A program made the translations under genes and the position numbers. Under the pieces are notes generated by a model. It did no database searches. It was not told the DNA's origin and saw nothing but the letters and a program-made list of their open reading frames with translations. 64,000 nucleotides of DNA from Kryptolebias marmoratus (Eukaryota; Chordata; Actinopteri; Cyprinodontiformes; Rivulidae): the NCBI RefSeq assembly GCF_001649575.2, contig NC_051445.1, positions 10,837,185 through 10,901,184 on the forward strand. The letters run 5' to 3'. This document shows, in pieces, positions 21,194 to 32,700 of the stretch. How positions within the stretch are numbered: the stretch's first letter is position 1; each line of letters opens with the position of its first letter.

Positions 21194-23272
21194 GATTTGA
21201 CTTGAATTCTACATTTGTGCCACATTGATTCATTCTGAGCACGTCAAACGGACGCAACCTCACTCTCTTATTGACGTGCATTTAAATGCTCTACCTGTAG
21301 TTCATCTTGAGCTGAAATTTCAGGTTCGTCTCAGGGAAAGTCGTGTTCAGATGCCATCGTTTGCCAGTTTTTGTCCACAAATTAAGAATTTACATCCTGA
21401 CTTATGACAACTAGATGCACAACTAGTCAAGCAGAACAATGTGGTGATATTTCACATCAAAAAGGTCGACTTAAGGGTGTCAAAATATTCTGCATCACCT
21501 TAACTTAGCAGGAAGGGGGATACAAAACGAACCAGCAGCACAATGTGTTTCTCTAATTTCACATCATGTGTCCTCGTGGGTTGAAGCTCCAGAAGGAGCT
21601 GTATTTTGGATTTTTATAGCCTCTTGGCACTGAGATGCATCAGATATTGATTTATTGGCCAAATATATATTTTTAAATTGTTTGTTTCAGTATTTGAACA
21701 GACACGACTTCAAACAGCAGCTCAACACACAAACAAATAAATTTAAAGAGCAGTTGAACTGGAACTGCGCTAAGTTTGTTTTTTGAAGCTGAATTCTCAG
21801 CTGCAGCTTAAAAATCATCCAATTAAACTGCTGAAAGGAGGAACCGTGCTGCAGCTGCTGTAACGGTGGGAAAAGCTGTAATCAGATTAACGCTGCAGAC
21901 AAAGAGTTCACTGTTTTAAACCAGAATTATTCCGTTCGCACGAATACGAGAGGTAGGACATCTAAAGCTTTCATTTACTAAAATCGTTTACAGTTAAAAT
22001 GTGGCCGAATGAAACGTGGTTTTATCCGTGCAAACCAGAATCACACACTTCTGCAAATCTACACATGAAACAAGCAGAAAATCTCACTTTTAAGAGGCGA
22101 AGCTTTTTCAGTAGATTTGTAAATTTCAGTTTTATTTCACAACTTGTCAATATTCAGGGATCTTCACATCGTAGCATCGTGACTTTTAGATTAATACAAC
22201 AGCCTGCCGCTGTTTTCACAGTGCAACGTTTTGTTCCCGCACAAAACAAAAGACTCGGGAAGTTTCCGTGTTTCGCCTCAGTGGAAATGTTCTGAACTTG
22301 TGCTGAAATAAAAAGTGGAAATTAGGAGTTTATAAACAAGTTTCTGTTAAGTGTTTCACTGTTACACAACGCTAAACGCTGACCTTTAAATGGATTTTTA
22401 CATTTATTATAGACTCCACATTTTTAGCCACTTTTACATTTTCCTGACCAGCACTACGGGGCATTTAAATAACCATGTTTCAACCATTTAAATCACAAAA
22501 TTTACAAAAAACAAATCAGCTGTTTGTCTTATAATGTCGAACACAACCAAGCCCATGCAGCGACAGTAATATTTGCATTTTTGTTTTGTTTATTTTCACT
22601 TGTATTAACTTCACAAGCAGCAGTTTTGCTGTTTTTTTTTCAGATAAAATGTTCAGGAAAAGTGAAATATTCAAAGAGAAGTCAAATAAAACTCATAGGA
22701 TCACATGATTTCTGCACTATTAACAAGCAGGATTAAGCATTTATTCCAACTAATGATGCGAAGTAAACAGGATGTGCTGTTAGAGATATTTTCCTACAAC
22801 TTATACCTTGAATCTTCCAGGCGCTGAGACAGAAATAATAAAAATCCTCACATTGACTTTGGATGTTTCTAGTTCCCCACAAACACCTGCTTAGACACTG
22901 GCCAACTTTCCTGAACACATTCTTCTTCTTCCACTTTCTCTGAAACGTTCCCCTTCGCTCAGCTCAACCACCCAGGTTCTCGCGGCTCCTTCGGGTTCTG
23001 AAGGTTCGGTCCGACCGCTGAAGGCACGACGAGAGAAAAAAAAAAAATCTACGACCGAAAAGGAGCCGAGAGGAAACCGAAACCTCCAGGTTTTAAGTCC
23101 ATTGAACCTTCCATAACATGAACTTTCTAAAAAAAATATATATATAAACGAACTTCTCTGCATAAAACAGACGTTCAGCTGTTAACCTTCAGAGTGAGGT
23201 TTATTGTTTGCTGCTTTGAGTTTTATAGGAACGTAGGTACGACAGTGTATTAGGGCCACTGAAAATAAATTT

Positions 23273-23287
<15 letters not shown>

Positions 23288-23303
<16 letters not shown>

Positions 23304-23307
23304 TATA
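23288..23307. repeat. (AT)n microsatellite
   Basis: About ten AT units preceded by a 14-base A tract. Confidence 0.9.
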
Positions 23308-23393
23308 AAAAGAAGCTGATGGATGGAGAAAACCCCTGAAATTCAGACATAAATGTCATATCTCTACCTGAAAACAACCTGGATATTCTCCTT

Positions 23394-23814
23394 GAAAAAC
23401 ATCTAATTCTCCAGGATTAGTCTTAAATTTCTTAAGAGAAATTTTTGTTTACCGAGCTTAAAGTATCATTTTGTGTTTTCTGAGATTAAAGTCATTTATT
23501 TTGTAAAATTACCTCCTTGTTCTCAGAATACTTAGGTTTTCTTTCACACAGAATTATAACCTAACTTCAGTAAACATTTCATGTTTTTTATCCAATAAAT
23601 TTAAAACTTTATTCTTGGACGTTTGGACTGTTTTCCTCACAAACTTGTGACTTCACAGAATCAGAGATTATAACAGTTTTATTCTTGTAAATTCCTGTTT
23701 TTAATGATGAAAGTTTAGACATCTCAGAAAACACAAAATGATACTTTAAGCTCAGTAAACAAAAAAATTCTCTTAAGAAATTTAAGACTAATCCTGGAAA
23801 ATTGGATGTTTTTC
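23394..23814. repeat. Long inverted repeat, ~92-bp arms and ~235-bp spacer
   Basis: The left arm (23394-23485) is nearly the exact reverse complement of the right arm (23721-23814): for example AAAGTATCATTTTGTGTTTT at 23460 against its complement at 23730. The centre is degenerate sequence of the same TTCTGAGAAT-type word family. It codes for nothing. It looks like a palindromic non-autonomous element, but the ends and duplication are unclear. Confidence 0.85.
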
Positions 23815-24653
23815 TTGTAAATTTAGGATTTAACATTATAGGAAAATATAGTTTTACTCTTGTAAATTTCTATATTTAATTAAAAGGAACCTTTTTCACA
23901 CAAACGTATGACTTTAAAGTCTGAATTTTTGAGTTTTTTTGCCTCATTCACCTTTTAAATTTATTTGTTTTTATTCACAGAGGCCCGAACGCGTCATCGT
24001 AAAAACGTGATTATTTCATTTCCACTGAGAAAGTTTAACATTTAATAAGAATCAAAATTAAGGCTAAAGCTGTTTTTTTTTTGTTTCATATGAATCCAGG
24101 GAACAAATTAAACCAATACAATAATCTATCATTACAATCACTAACAAGAAAACTTTACAGCGTCAGAAAAACAACCCGTTGATTGGCAAAAAAAAAGACG
24201 TTGAAGATTTCTCTGACAGGCACTCAAACACTTCCTGTTACCAAAATAAAAGTGACACGAAATCATTTCAGCGAGTCAGTTTCATTAAATAACGTTCAGT
24301 AGCTCAACTAAACAATAAGGATTTGAAGAAACAACAAAAAAAAATACTTTAAAGACAAATCAATGTTCTTTCTCACTAAGATGCACCGAACTGGAAGATT
24401 TACTAAAATAAAACAAAATAATAATAATAATAATACTGCTGTAACAGAAGGAGCCTTTCCTGAAATATTTCACAACAAAGTGTTTTTAAAGGATCCAGGC
24501 GATGAATCGGCACAACCCAGAATAAAATAAAAAGAAAATAAAAGAGGCACGGTTCACATTTCAGGACTAATGATGAAACTTTAGTTCTTTTAGAAGGATA
24601 AGACACAGTTTGATGGTCTCTAAAACAACGAACAAGTTTAAAGAAAGCCTATA

Positions 24654-25737
24654 AACAAATAATATCTTACCTGTTTGTAGATGGCTTTTTAAATGACTCC
24701 CGTTTGGAGTTTATTTCTGATCAGACTGATGAGCTGATGGCTGGTCTGAGCTGTGACAGGACCAGAGGGAGTTTTTTTCCGTCTCAGCTCCGTTTGAAAG
24801 CTACTTTGTGAACTTTGACCTAGCGGCCATTTTAACGTCAAACGGTTATTCTGACCCAAATGTTAATATTTCTACAGGAGGTGCTACAGCTAGCCCGCTG
24901 CTGCAGCTTGCTGTTAAACTTACAGCAACGTAAAGGTTTATAGAATAACGTTCGCATGAACCTCTACAACCTGCCTGTCAAACTCAAGGCCCATGGGCCA
25001 GATCCGGCCGTTGGTAACGTTTTATCTGGACCCAAAGAGAACATTTAAATCCTGCGGTTTGGGACGGATTGAGTCTCCTTCGCTTCTCATTTTTGCTTAA
25101 AACAAAACTGAGCCTATTTAGTGATGTCTACTTGTTACTTTGAAGCCAAAAAAAATCATGTTTTAATTGCTCAGTGACTTTTATTTTGACAGGAAAAACA
25201 AAGAACATCAAATGGGAATGAGGAAAGACGTCGTGTGTCCAACTTGAGCTAATGTGCATCAGCGAGTCTACTTTAATCTATAACGTCTTTTCCTGTATTT
25301 TCTTCTTGTTTTAAAGTTAAATGTTAGCAGCTGTACGCTCTGATTTTATTTTTTTAAGTTGTTTTAATAGATAGTTATATATTTGTTCACAAAGAAAAAT
25401 AATTTAAAAGCTGATGATTGAAAGTAAGGCATAAGAAATGAATGCTAATGAAGTTTGATTTATTTTTCTTTGTTCATTAAAGCATATTTGCTCTAAATAT
25501 TATATAATGTAAAACAGGGAAAAGGTAATTAGTGTTTCTATAAGAATAATTTGACATATTACATTTAAAACTAAGGTTAATTTATATATTTTTCCAACAA
25601 ATATTGATAGAGACTGACCCTTGCTAGATGTTTTAAGGCTTCAGTCTCAGACTCGTCAATCTGATCCAAACTAAACCATTTCTCCAAACTGAGATCATTC
25701 CCGGAGCCATCTACAACAGGTAAGATATTAATTGTTC
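24654..25737. repeat. 1.1-kb element bounded by imperfect inverted repeats
   Basis: The left end (24654-24735) and right end (25650-25737) are imperfect reverse complements that share CATCTACAA(A)CAGGTAAGAT and a TCTGATCAGACTGA-like block. Between them, from about 24973, sits a stretch with TCAAACTCAAGGCCCATGGG, a word found in dispersed fish repeats. There is no intact open frame. It is probably an old DNA transposon with other insertions. Confidence 0.5.
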
Positions 25738-25969
25738 ATAACCTTTCTGTTTCAAAAAGGTCCAAACCACCACTTTAAGGCCCACAGTTCCTCCGTGCCG
25801 CGGCGTCTTTCTTTGCTTCTAAACGCCTCAAAGTTGAACATAACCTCAAATCGTTTTCTGTTTTCCGCTCGTAAAACATAATTAACCCCCTGCTCAGTTT
25901 CCAGGACCGGACCTGAGGCTGGGAGAGCCGCAGGGAAGCAGGGGCGCTGCTGCGCTGCGGGCGACAGAC

Positions 25970-28900
25970 TCACTCGATGATGGGAGCCGAGCGATCGTTG
26001 GTGACGGTTTTCCGGAGCCGGATGTGAGCAAACGGATTGGGCCTGCAGGGAGGAAGCAAGAAATGACGGCTCATTTAACCTCTTTTGGAGGGACGTGAGA
26101 TTAAAATCTAATATTTAACTGCTTCAAGTATAAAAACATGTTCTGTTATTGCTGGTGTAGATTCTCAGTCATCCAGGCCATGGTAAATTCATGGTAAATT
26201 TGTTTTTTAACTTTTTTTGAATGTTCTGTTATTGCTGTGTTGGTGTTTGCAGAACTCCTGATAAACCACTGAGTGAATATTTATTCACTGGATGTGAATC
26301 TACATGTTTCTGCAAGCTCCAGTAAGTTCAATTTAGGACTTTTCAAACCTTTTTAAAGACCATTAAGACCTACATGAGTTACAAAAAAACTGAGTAACTG
26401 TAAAATAAAAGTATATTGTATTACCTTCAGTCTAAATAAAAAAAAACTCCAACTGTTTCAGGAGCAGAACAACTGTATTTTGCAGGTGTTTTTTGCAAGG
26501 AAGGCTGGATGTTTGTCCTTCTGATGGGACTGCTGTATGCTGGGAGTTGTAGTTTTATTGCAGCTTAATAATAAGAACGTCTGAAATGCTGAGACAGAAC
26601 TACAGACACAGAACGACCGAACGCCGACGGCACGTTAAAAAATAACTTGACGGGAGAAGCAATAAATCAACAAATGCAGAAATTTACGTCCTGATGAAAT
26701 GAGTTTTAATACCTAAACTAGTAAATCTGTACATATTTAAGACTTTAAAATGAGAATAATAGAGTTATTGACTTTTTAAGACCCTGCAGAAACCCTGACC
26801 TACAACTGATTAAATTCTCAAATCAACCCAATTCAAAATAGACGCCGAAACTCTGGTGTGGTAGTAGCTGAGAGTCATTCTTAACACATCTGCTGAGCAC
26901 TAACGGCTCGTTGAGAACGTCTGTTAGCAAAATATCTCATGAACCGCTGAATGAGTTTTAATAAAACTCTCAGAAGGTGATCACTGGCTGTATGTCTACA
27001 ACTGATTAACTCTGGGATTCAACCCAATTCAAGATGGCCGCCACAGCTAATTGATCTTAGCCGACACAAAAATGGCTGAAACTCGGGTCAGTTTGACAGC
27101 GTGGTAGTAGCTGAGCGTCATCCTGAGTGTTGAGACCACACGTCATTTACACAGTTTGAGAAAACGGCTTTAGCTCCACCCCTTTTTCGTAATTTTAGTT
27201 TAAGAGTTCGGCACGAAGGGCGGCGGGCGATATGCATCTTACCTGGTGGGGGAGGGCGGAGGGGAGGTTAAATCTGATGTGATCTGAAAAGCAGAGGAGA
27301 GGGGGGTCACTGTTATGACAGGAGCGCAAGGACATACGGGCGCCGGGGCGCCGCCTCTTCCCACAGGTTTCCCGTTTCTGACCTTGTGGCTGTCGGCCAT
27401 GCTGTAGGGGCGCGGCCGGAAGGTGCTGACCCTCTGGGGAGGAAGGGAGCGCTCCTCCTCGGACTCGGGGGTCAGGGCCGGGAGCCCTGCGGACACCAGC
27501 TTGTCAAGCTGCCCCGTGCTGGTGCTGCTGGTCTTAGATAAGAAGAGGGAGCTGCAGAGGAGGACGGGGGACAATGGGACGCAAAGACAGAGAAAACACG
27601 GTGAAAGTCGAGCCGCGTCGAATTCTGTGAGAACAAACCAACAACCCTGTCTGCAAAGAAAAGCTCAAGGCAGGCCTGAACGGAGGTTTGACGGGAAACA
27701 ATTTGTGTTTTGTGTGAAGCAAACTCTTAAAACTACAAATCGTTGCCGACAGACGTCGTTTCAGTCGGGTCTTCGCCGCCTCACCCCTCGAGTTGATCCA
27801 TCTTGCCGTGCTGCGCTTGAGTGTAGGAGAAAGGGAACCAGCCTTTCCTGCGAGGAAAACATTGCACCGCGTGTGTGAGGGCAAACCAAACGGAGCTGGG
27901 AGAGCGCGTACGGCGGTGTGCGGAGGCAAACGACCGACAAACCGTACCGTCCGGTGCGCTCGTTTTGACCGTAGTGCCACCCGTCTCTGGGCTCAGAGAT
28001 CAGCAGGCTGATGGGGTCGCCGGGCAGGAAGTGAAGCAAGCAAGCACCGCCCACCGCGTGGCCGCTGCCGCCGCCGCCGCCCTCCGAAGCACCAGGTGTG
28101 TGGGCGAACACGGCCTCCACTCGGGCGAAGCCAGATAAGGGCGGCATCCTGGGCAGACTGGAGCCTGCGATGAAGAGTAAAACTAAATTAAAATAATACT
28201 GAATGAAGGAACGCCGCTACAACTGACGCGAGATCTGGACATCTTGCAAAAGGTGTTGGTGCTTGGAGTGTGTGTTGAGGATGACTCTCAGCTACTACCG
28301 CCTCAAACATTAGCTTGATATCTGTGAATCTGACTTGGTTCTAACCATATAACCATTAGCCATGACACCCATCGTGCAGTTAAACCGTGGTAGATGTACG
28401 TTAAGTGATCTCTTTTGGAGAGTTTCATTCAAATCCCTTCAGTGTTTCATGAGATATTGAGATAAAGACAAAAGACAAACGGATAAACACACGCAGATGT
28501 GGGTAAAGACAGGATCACCCGCCTTTGCTTTTTTGGCGGCAGGCAATAAAAATGAGACTGTTGAGGATGAAGAACGGGCCTCACCCTGAAAGCCCCCCAG
28601 CCTCATTTCGCTGACGGGCCTCCTCGGCAGAGGGAGCGTTGCGGTGGCGGACATGTCCCCGGCCTTCAGCAGCCAGGGGTTATGAGACGGGGACAAAGTG
28701 CTGCTCCCTCCCGGTCCCACCTGTTGGTGCAGCAGCTGCACCGGAGTCATGGCCCTGGAGAGGGGAGCGCTGTGGGACAGCGGCGGGCTGTGGGGGATGG
28801 GCAGGGTCACGCCCTGCGAGGAGCCGCCGCCCGACGAGATCTGGCTGAGCGACATCACCGTGGACGGGATGAGGCTCGGCGAGAGGCTGGACGTGGCCAG

Positions 28901-29730
28901 GAGGAGGGCGCCCTGCTGGGCGGAGCCGCCGGACGCGGTGGGGGTGAATCCCGCGGGGCTGGCGCTCTCGCCGCCCCGGCCATCGGGGGCGCCGGCGTGC
29001 TGAGGAGACGCCCCTCTGGATGAACCTCCTGCGGCTGCAGCAGAGCGGAGGGGCTGAGGGGAGCCCTGAGGAGGACCGGAGTCGCTGTGGGAGGAGGAAG
29101 AGGAGGGGAGCGAGCGCTGCTGCTGGGAGCGACTCGAGTCTCCGTTCAGCAGCGGAGGGACTTCCTGGACTGAGAGCCTCTGCAATGACAGAATATCATC
29201 AAGACCAGACATGAAGAGACAAATATCCTCCGGGGGTCGTCGGGTTTCTGAGACGCTGAACTTCCTGAAACACGAAGCATCGCGTGACGCAGATCTGCCC
29301 CGTCCTCGAGTCAGAAAACACTTTACTTGAACCTGGAGTTCAAAGTATGACAAATTCACTGGAACGCTCTCTGGCTTGGAAAATCTGATATTTCTCACCC
29401 GCTTTGACCTCAAAATCCAACATTGCTGCCTTGCATACAGAAAGCGAAGATAACTGCAGTAATGATAAAGCTTCACCGTTTCTCTGAGTTCTCTGTTAGT
29501 AAACAAGTAACTATAGTGTTTGAATGCAGAGAAATATCTTGTTATCGGTTTGTTTTGCTAACAGTTAATCTGATAATTAAGCACAGTTGTCGATCCAAGT
29601 TGGAGAACCAGCTGGAAACTGGTTAAATTGGATGTGACATCTTCCCCGGATGTAAATTCTGATTTTGAGGAAAGCAGCAAAGTTAAAAAAGGGGATAAAG
29701 AGTGAGCAGACTAAACACCTATGATAAAAC

Positions 29731-29768
<38 letters not shown>

Positions 29769-32700
29769 CCTGTGACTTTAAGCTTTATCATTCTAAACCA
29801 GGGGTCTCCAATCGTGTTCCTGGAGGGCCACTTTTCCTTGTTTCTCTGCTCCAACACACCTGATTCAGAGGTTAAATCACCTCTTCATGTTCTGCAGAAG
29901 CCTGTTAATCACCCCTTGATTCAGATCAGGTGTGCTGGAGCAGAGGAACAAGTAAAACCTGCAGGATGGTGGCCCTCCATGACCAGGATTGGAGACCCCT
30001 GTATCAAAACCTTTGCATCTTTAAATAAAACGTGACAGAAAATGTAAAAAGTTTGCGCCCCTGACGGGGTTTGTTACCTGCTCCGGCTGAGAGGAGCCCA
30101 GCTTGGCGTGACGCAGGACCTCGGCGAGCCCAGCGGCCCCCGGGCTCTGCGGCGCAGTGTGACGCAGCAGGTTGAGGGCGCGCTCCGGCAGCTTGGTCGG
30201 CTGGGAGCACGACTGCTGCCAGGAGGACAGTTTCTGCGACAGAAGCTCCCTCACCTGGATCGCGTTCAGGAGCACAAGAAAACACGCTGAGGTTTTGTCA
30301 CGTCCCACCGTCCAGTTTCTCTGCTGTGAATATATTTCCTGTGGTTTTAATTAATAGTTACCCAAGAAGTAAAACAGCGCATTCATCAAGGTGTCTTTGT
30401 GCAAATCTGTCTGTTAGCAGAATATTTCACGCACTGTTCGATGGATTCTAGTGCAACGCTCAAAAAGTAAATTAAAGTAAAGTAAATTAATTACTTTTGG
30501 AGTCGCCGCAATTCAAGATGACCACCACAGCTACTCTGTTTAGGAGACTTTGAGCCACACTTTGCTGTGGTAGTAGCTGAGAGTCACCCCCAGCGCGTAC
30601 TCTACCACAGCTTTGCTTAAAACTTTGTCTTTAACCGAACAGAACCCTGTTCAAGATGGCCGCCACAGCTAATCGGTCCTATCCAAGGCATGAATGATTA
30701 CAACTCAGTCAGTTTTACAGACACTGAGCTAAAATCTGTGCCGGATTTAACTGGACGGAAAAGGAACCAGGATTGAACGGATGCAGTCGGATCACCTTGG
30801 AGTGGTAGTTTATGAGCAGCTTGGTGACGCAGCACTGCCTGTCCACCAGGAAGCAGTATCGCCTCCTCTCCTCGGTGAGCGCAGACTTGTAACCCGAGGC
30901 CACCAGCACATCCAGCTCGCCCTGGCGGCGGCTCATCAACTCCACGAACTGAAACGATAAACGGACAGTACTCATATAGCGCCTTTCTAGCCACTCAAAG
31001 GGGCTTTCCAACAATCTGTGCCCTCATTTGCCCGTCCGTACAGCACTCTGCTACATCTCTACGATACTAATCTGATCCACAGTAAGAACTCCATTCTTAC
31101 ACATCGGAGGCAGGGAGGGGTTCAGTGTCCTGCCCAGGGCTGCAGCCTGGAATCAAACCTCCAACTCTCTGCCTCTCTGCTTTAACCACTGATCCACATC
31201 CGCCCCCAAACCCCAGCTCTTTATTATTTCAATCCCCTGCAACACATGCATCCACTGACCTGCAACACGATGGATCAGTGGTCAGCACTGTGGCCTCACA
31301 GCAAGAAGGACCTGGGTTCAAGTCCCGGGTTGGACCTGAGGTCTTTCTGTGTGGAGTCTGTTTGTTCTCCTCCTCAGTTATTTTATTTTAGTTGGCCTTT
31401 TATTAAAATGCATTTAACTCTCAGCTGACCTTTGGTATTCTTAGTTAGTGTCACCGGGTTGTATTTCTGTTTTGTATAATTACACAAAATGTATTTTTTT
31501 TTTTGTTATTTGTATTGTTTCCTGTTACCTGACTGTAAACACCTTTGAAAGCTAAGATCGGGAGCCCCTCCTCTTTATTCTTCTTCTATGGTATTGTTGT
31601 TAAATTGTTTGCGCCCATTAGGCCCGCCCCTTTTTTTGTCATGTTGTCCTGGGGTACTGATTTTTTTTTTTTTTAAATCTAAAATCATCCAGTTTATTTA
31701 TAAATTGATGAAGTTAATGTTTGTTTTGTCTAGGATTTGGATTTTTTTGTTCATTGTTCTTGTCAGAATAAATCAAAAAACTACCAGTCTCAAAAATATA
31801 TATATATATTTTGTGAAATTATACAAAACAGAAATACAACCCGGTTACATTAGCCTTCCGGTACCTTTTAGTTTAGTTCTGTCTGTCTTAGCATTTCTGT
31901 CCTCTTGTGTCTCATTTAGTGTGGATTATCTTAACTCAGTGGGACTTGCCTGGTTAAATAAAGGTTAATTAATAAATGTAAAACCCACTCAAGAACAACG
32001 TGACTGTAGTGGTAACATAAACAGAAGATCTGAATCATAAATACTGTCCTTTGGGCCTGTTAGTCCTCTCCAGGGCACATCATGCCACCCCCTCATTATA
32101 TAAATCTTATGTTTTCAGTGGTGGGATTTTCAGAGTTTCAACTAAATCAGCTTTTCCTTTAATCTTATTGCTTCTGGGCCATTTCTCACACAAATACTTG
32201 CACGGCTCGGCTTCTCAATTCGCTGTAATGCTGAGAAATATTTTCGGACGGGACACCAAGCGGACGGGGGTCACCGTTTTGTTTTTTCCCCGCAGCCTAC
32301 CTGCATCTCCCGGTCGCCGTACTTGTTCGGGTGCCGGCTGCCCTGGCTCTTCCGGCGGAGCTTCTTCAGCTGCGACTGGCAGCGCTCGATGGACTCCGAC
32401 TTGGACCTCCGCTCGCTCTGGTACTTCTTCAGGGTCGACTGCGGCGGGGAAGGAAAAAGTTACTGACGTCCCTGAGGTTCGGGCGCACCTTTGAGGCAGA
32501 TCTTCCAAAAAAATAAATCCACATCCGCCTGTTTCATGAAACCCAAATGATCCTAAAGCAGTTAGAGGCAACAAAATGTTTGCACCCTTCACCTTCTTCA
32601 GATCACTTTTCAGTAATCGTGTTTGAGCTCTTTTAATTTCACCTCAAACCTGCGTGTTCAGTGATATTTGGCTTTAAAATGCCTCCAACATTCAATAAAC

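Larger units (their letters stand above)
21194..25969. other. Gene-poor interval between ndufa3 and the I-BAR gene
   Basis: About 4.8 kb, AT-rich, with no exon I can support on either strand. Part of it is probably the 3' UTR or downstream region of the minus-strand I-BAR gene, but several AATAAA words exist and none can be chosen. It contains a 420-bp inverted repeat, an AT microsatellite and a 1.1-kb inverted-repeat element listed separately. Confidence 0.6.

Noticed and set aside
27239..27574. A single uninterrupted I-BAR exon from 27243 to 27551
   Set aside because: The frame is open, but a donor (CAAG|GTCAGA) and acceptor (TTTTCAG|ATC) bound a ~100-bp intron whose removal gives a better family match. 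Intron retention stays possible.
31255..31375. A functional tRNA gene
   Set aside because: There is a B-box-like GGTTCAAGTCCC, but no cloverleaf can be completed; it fits a SINE fragment.
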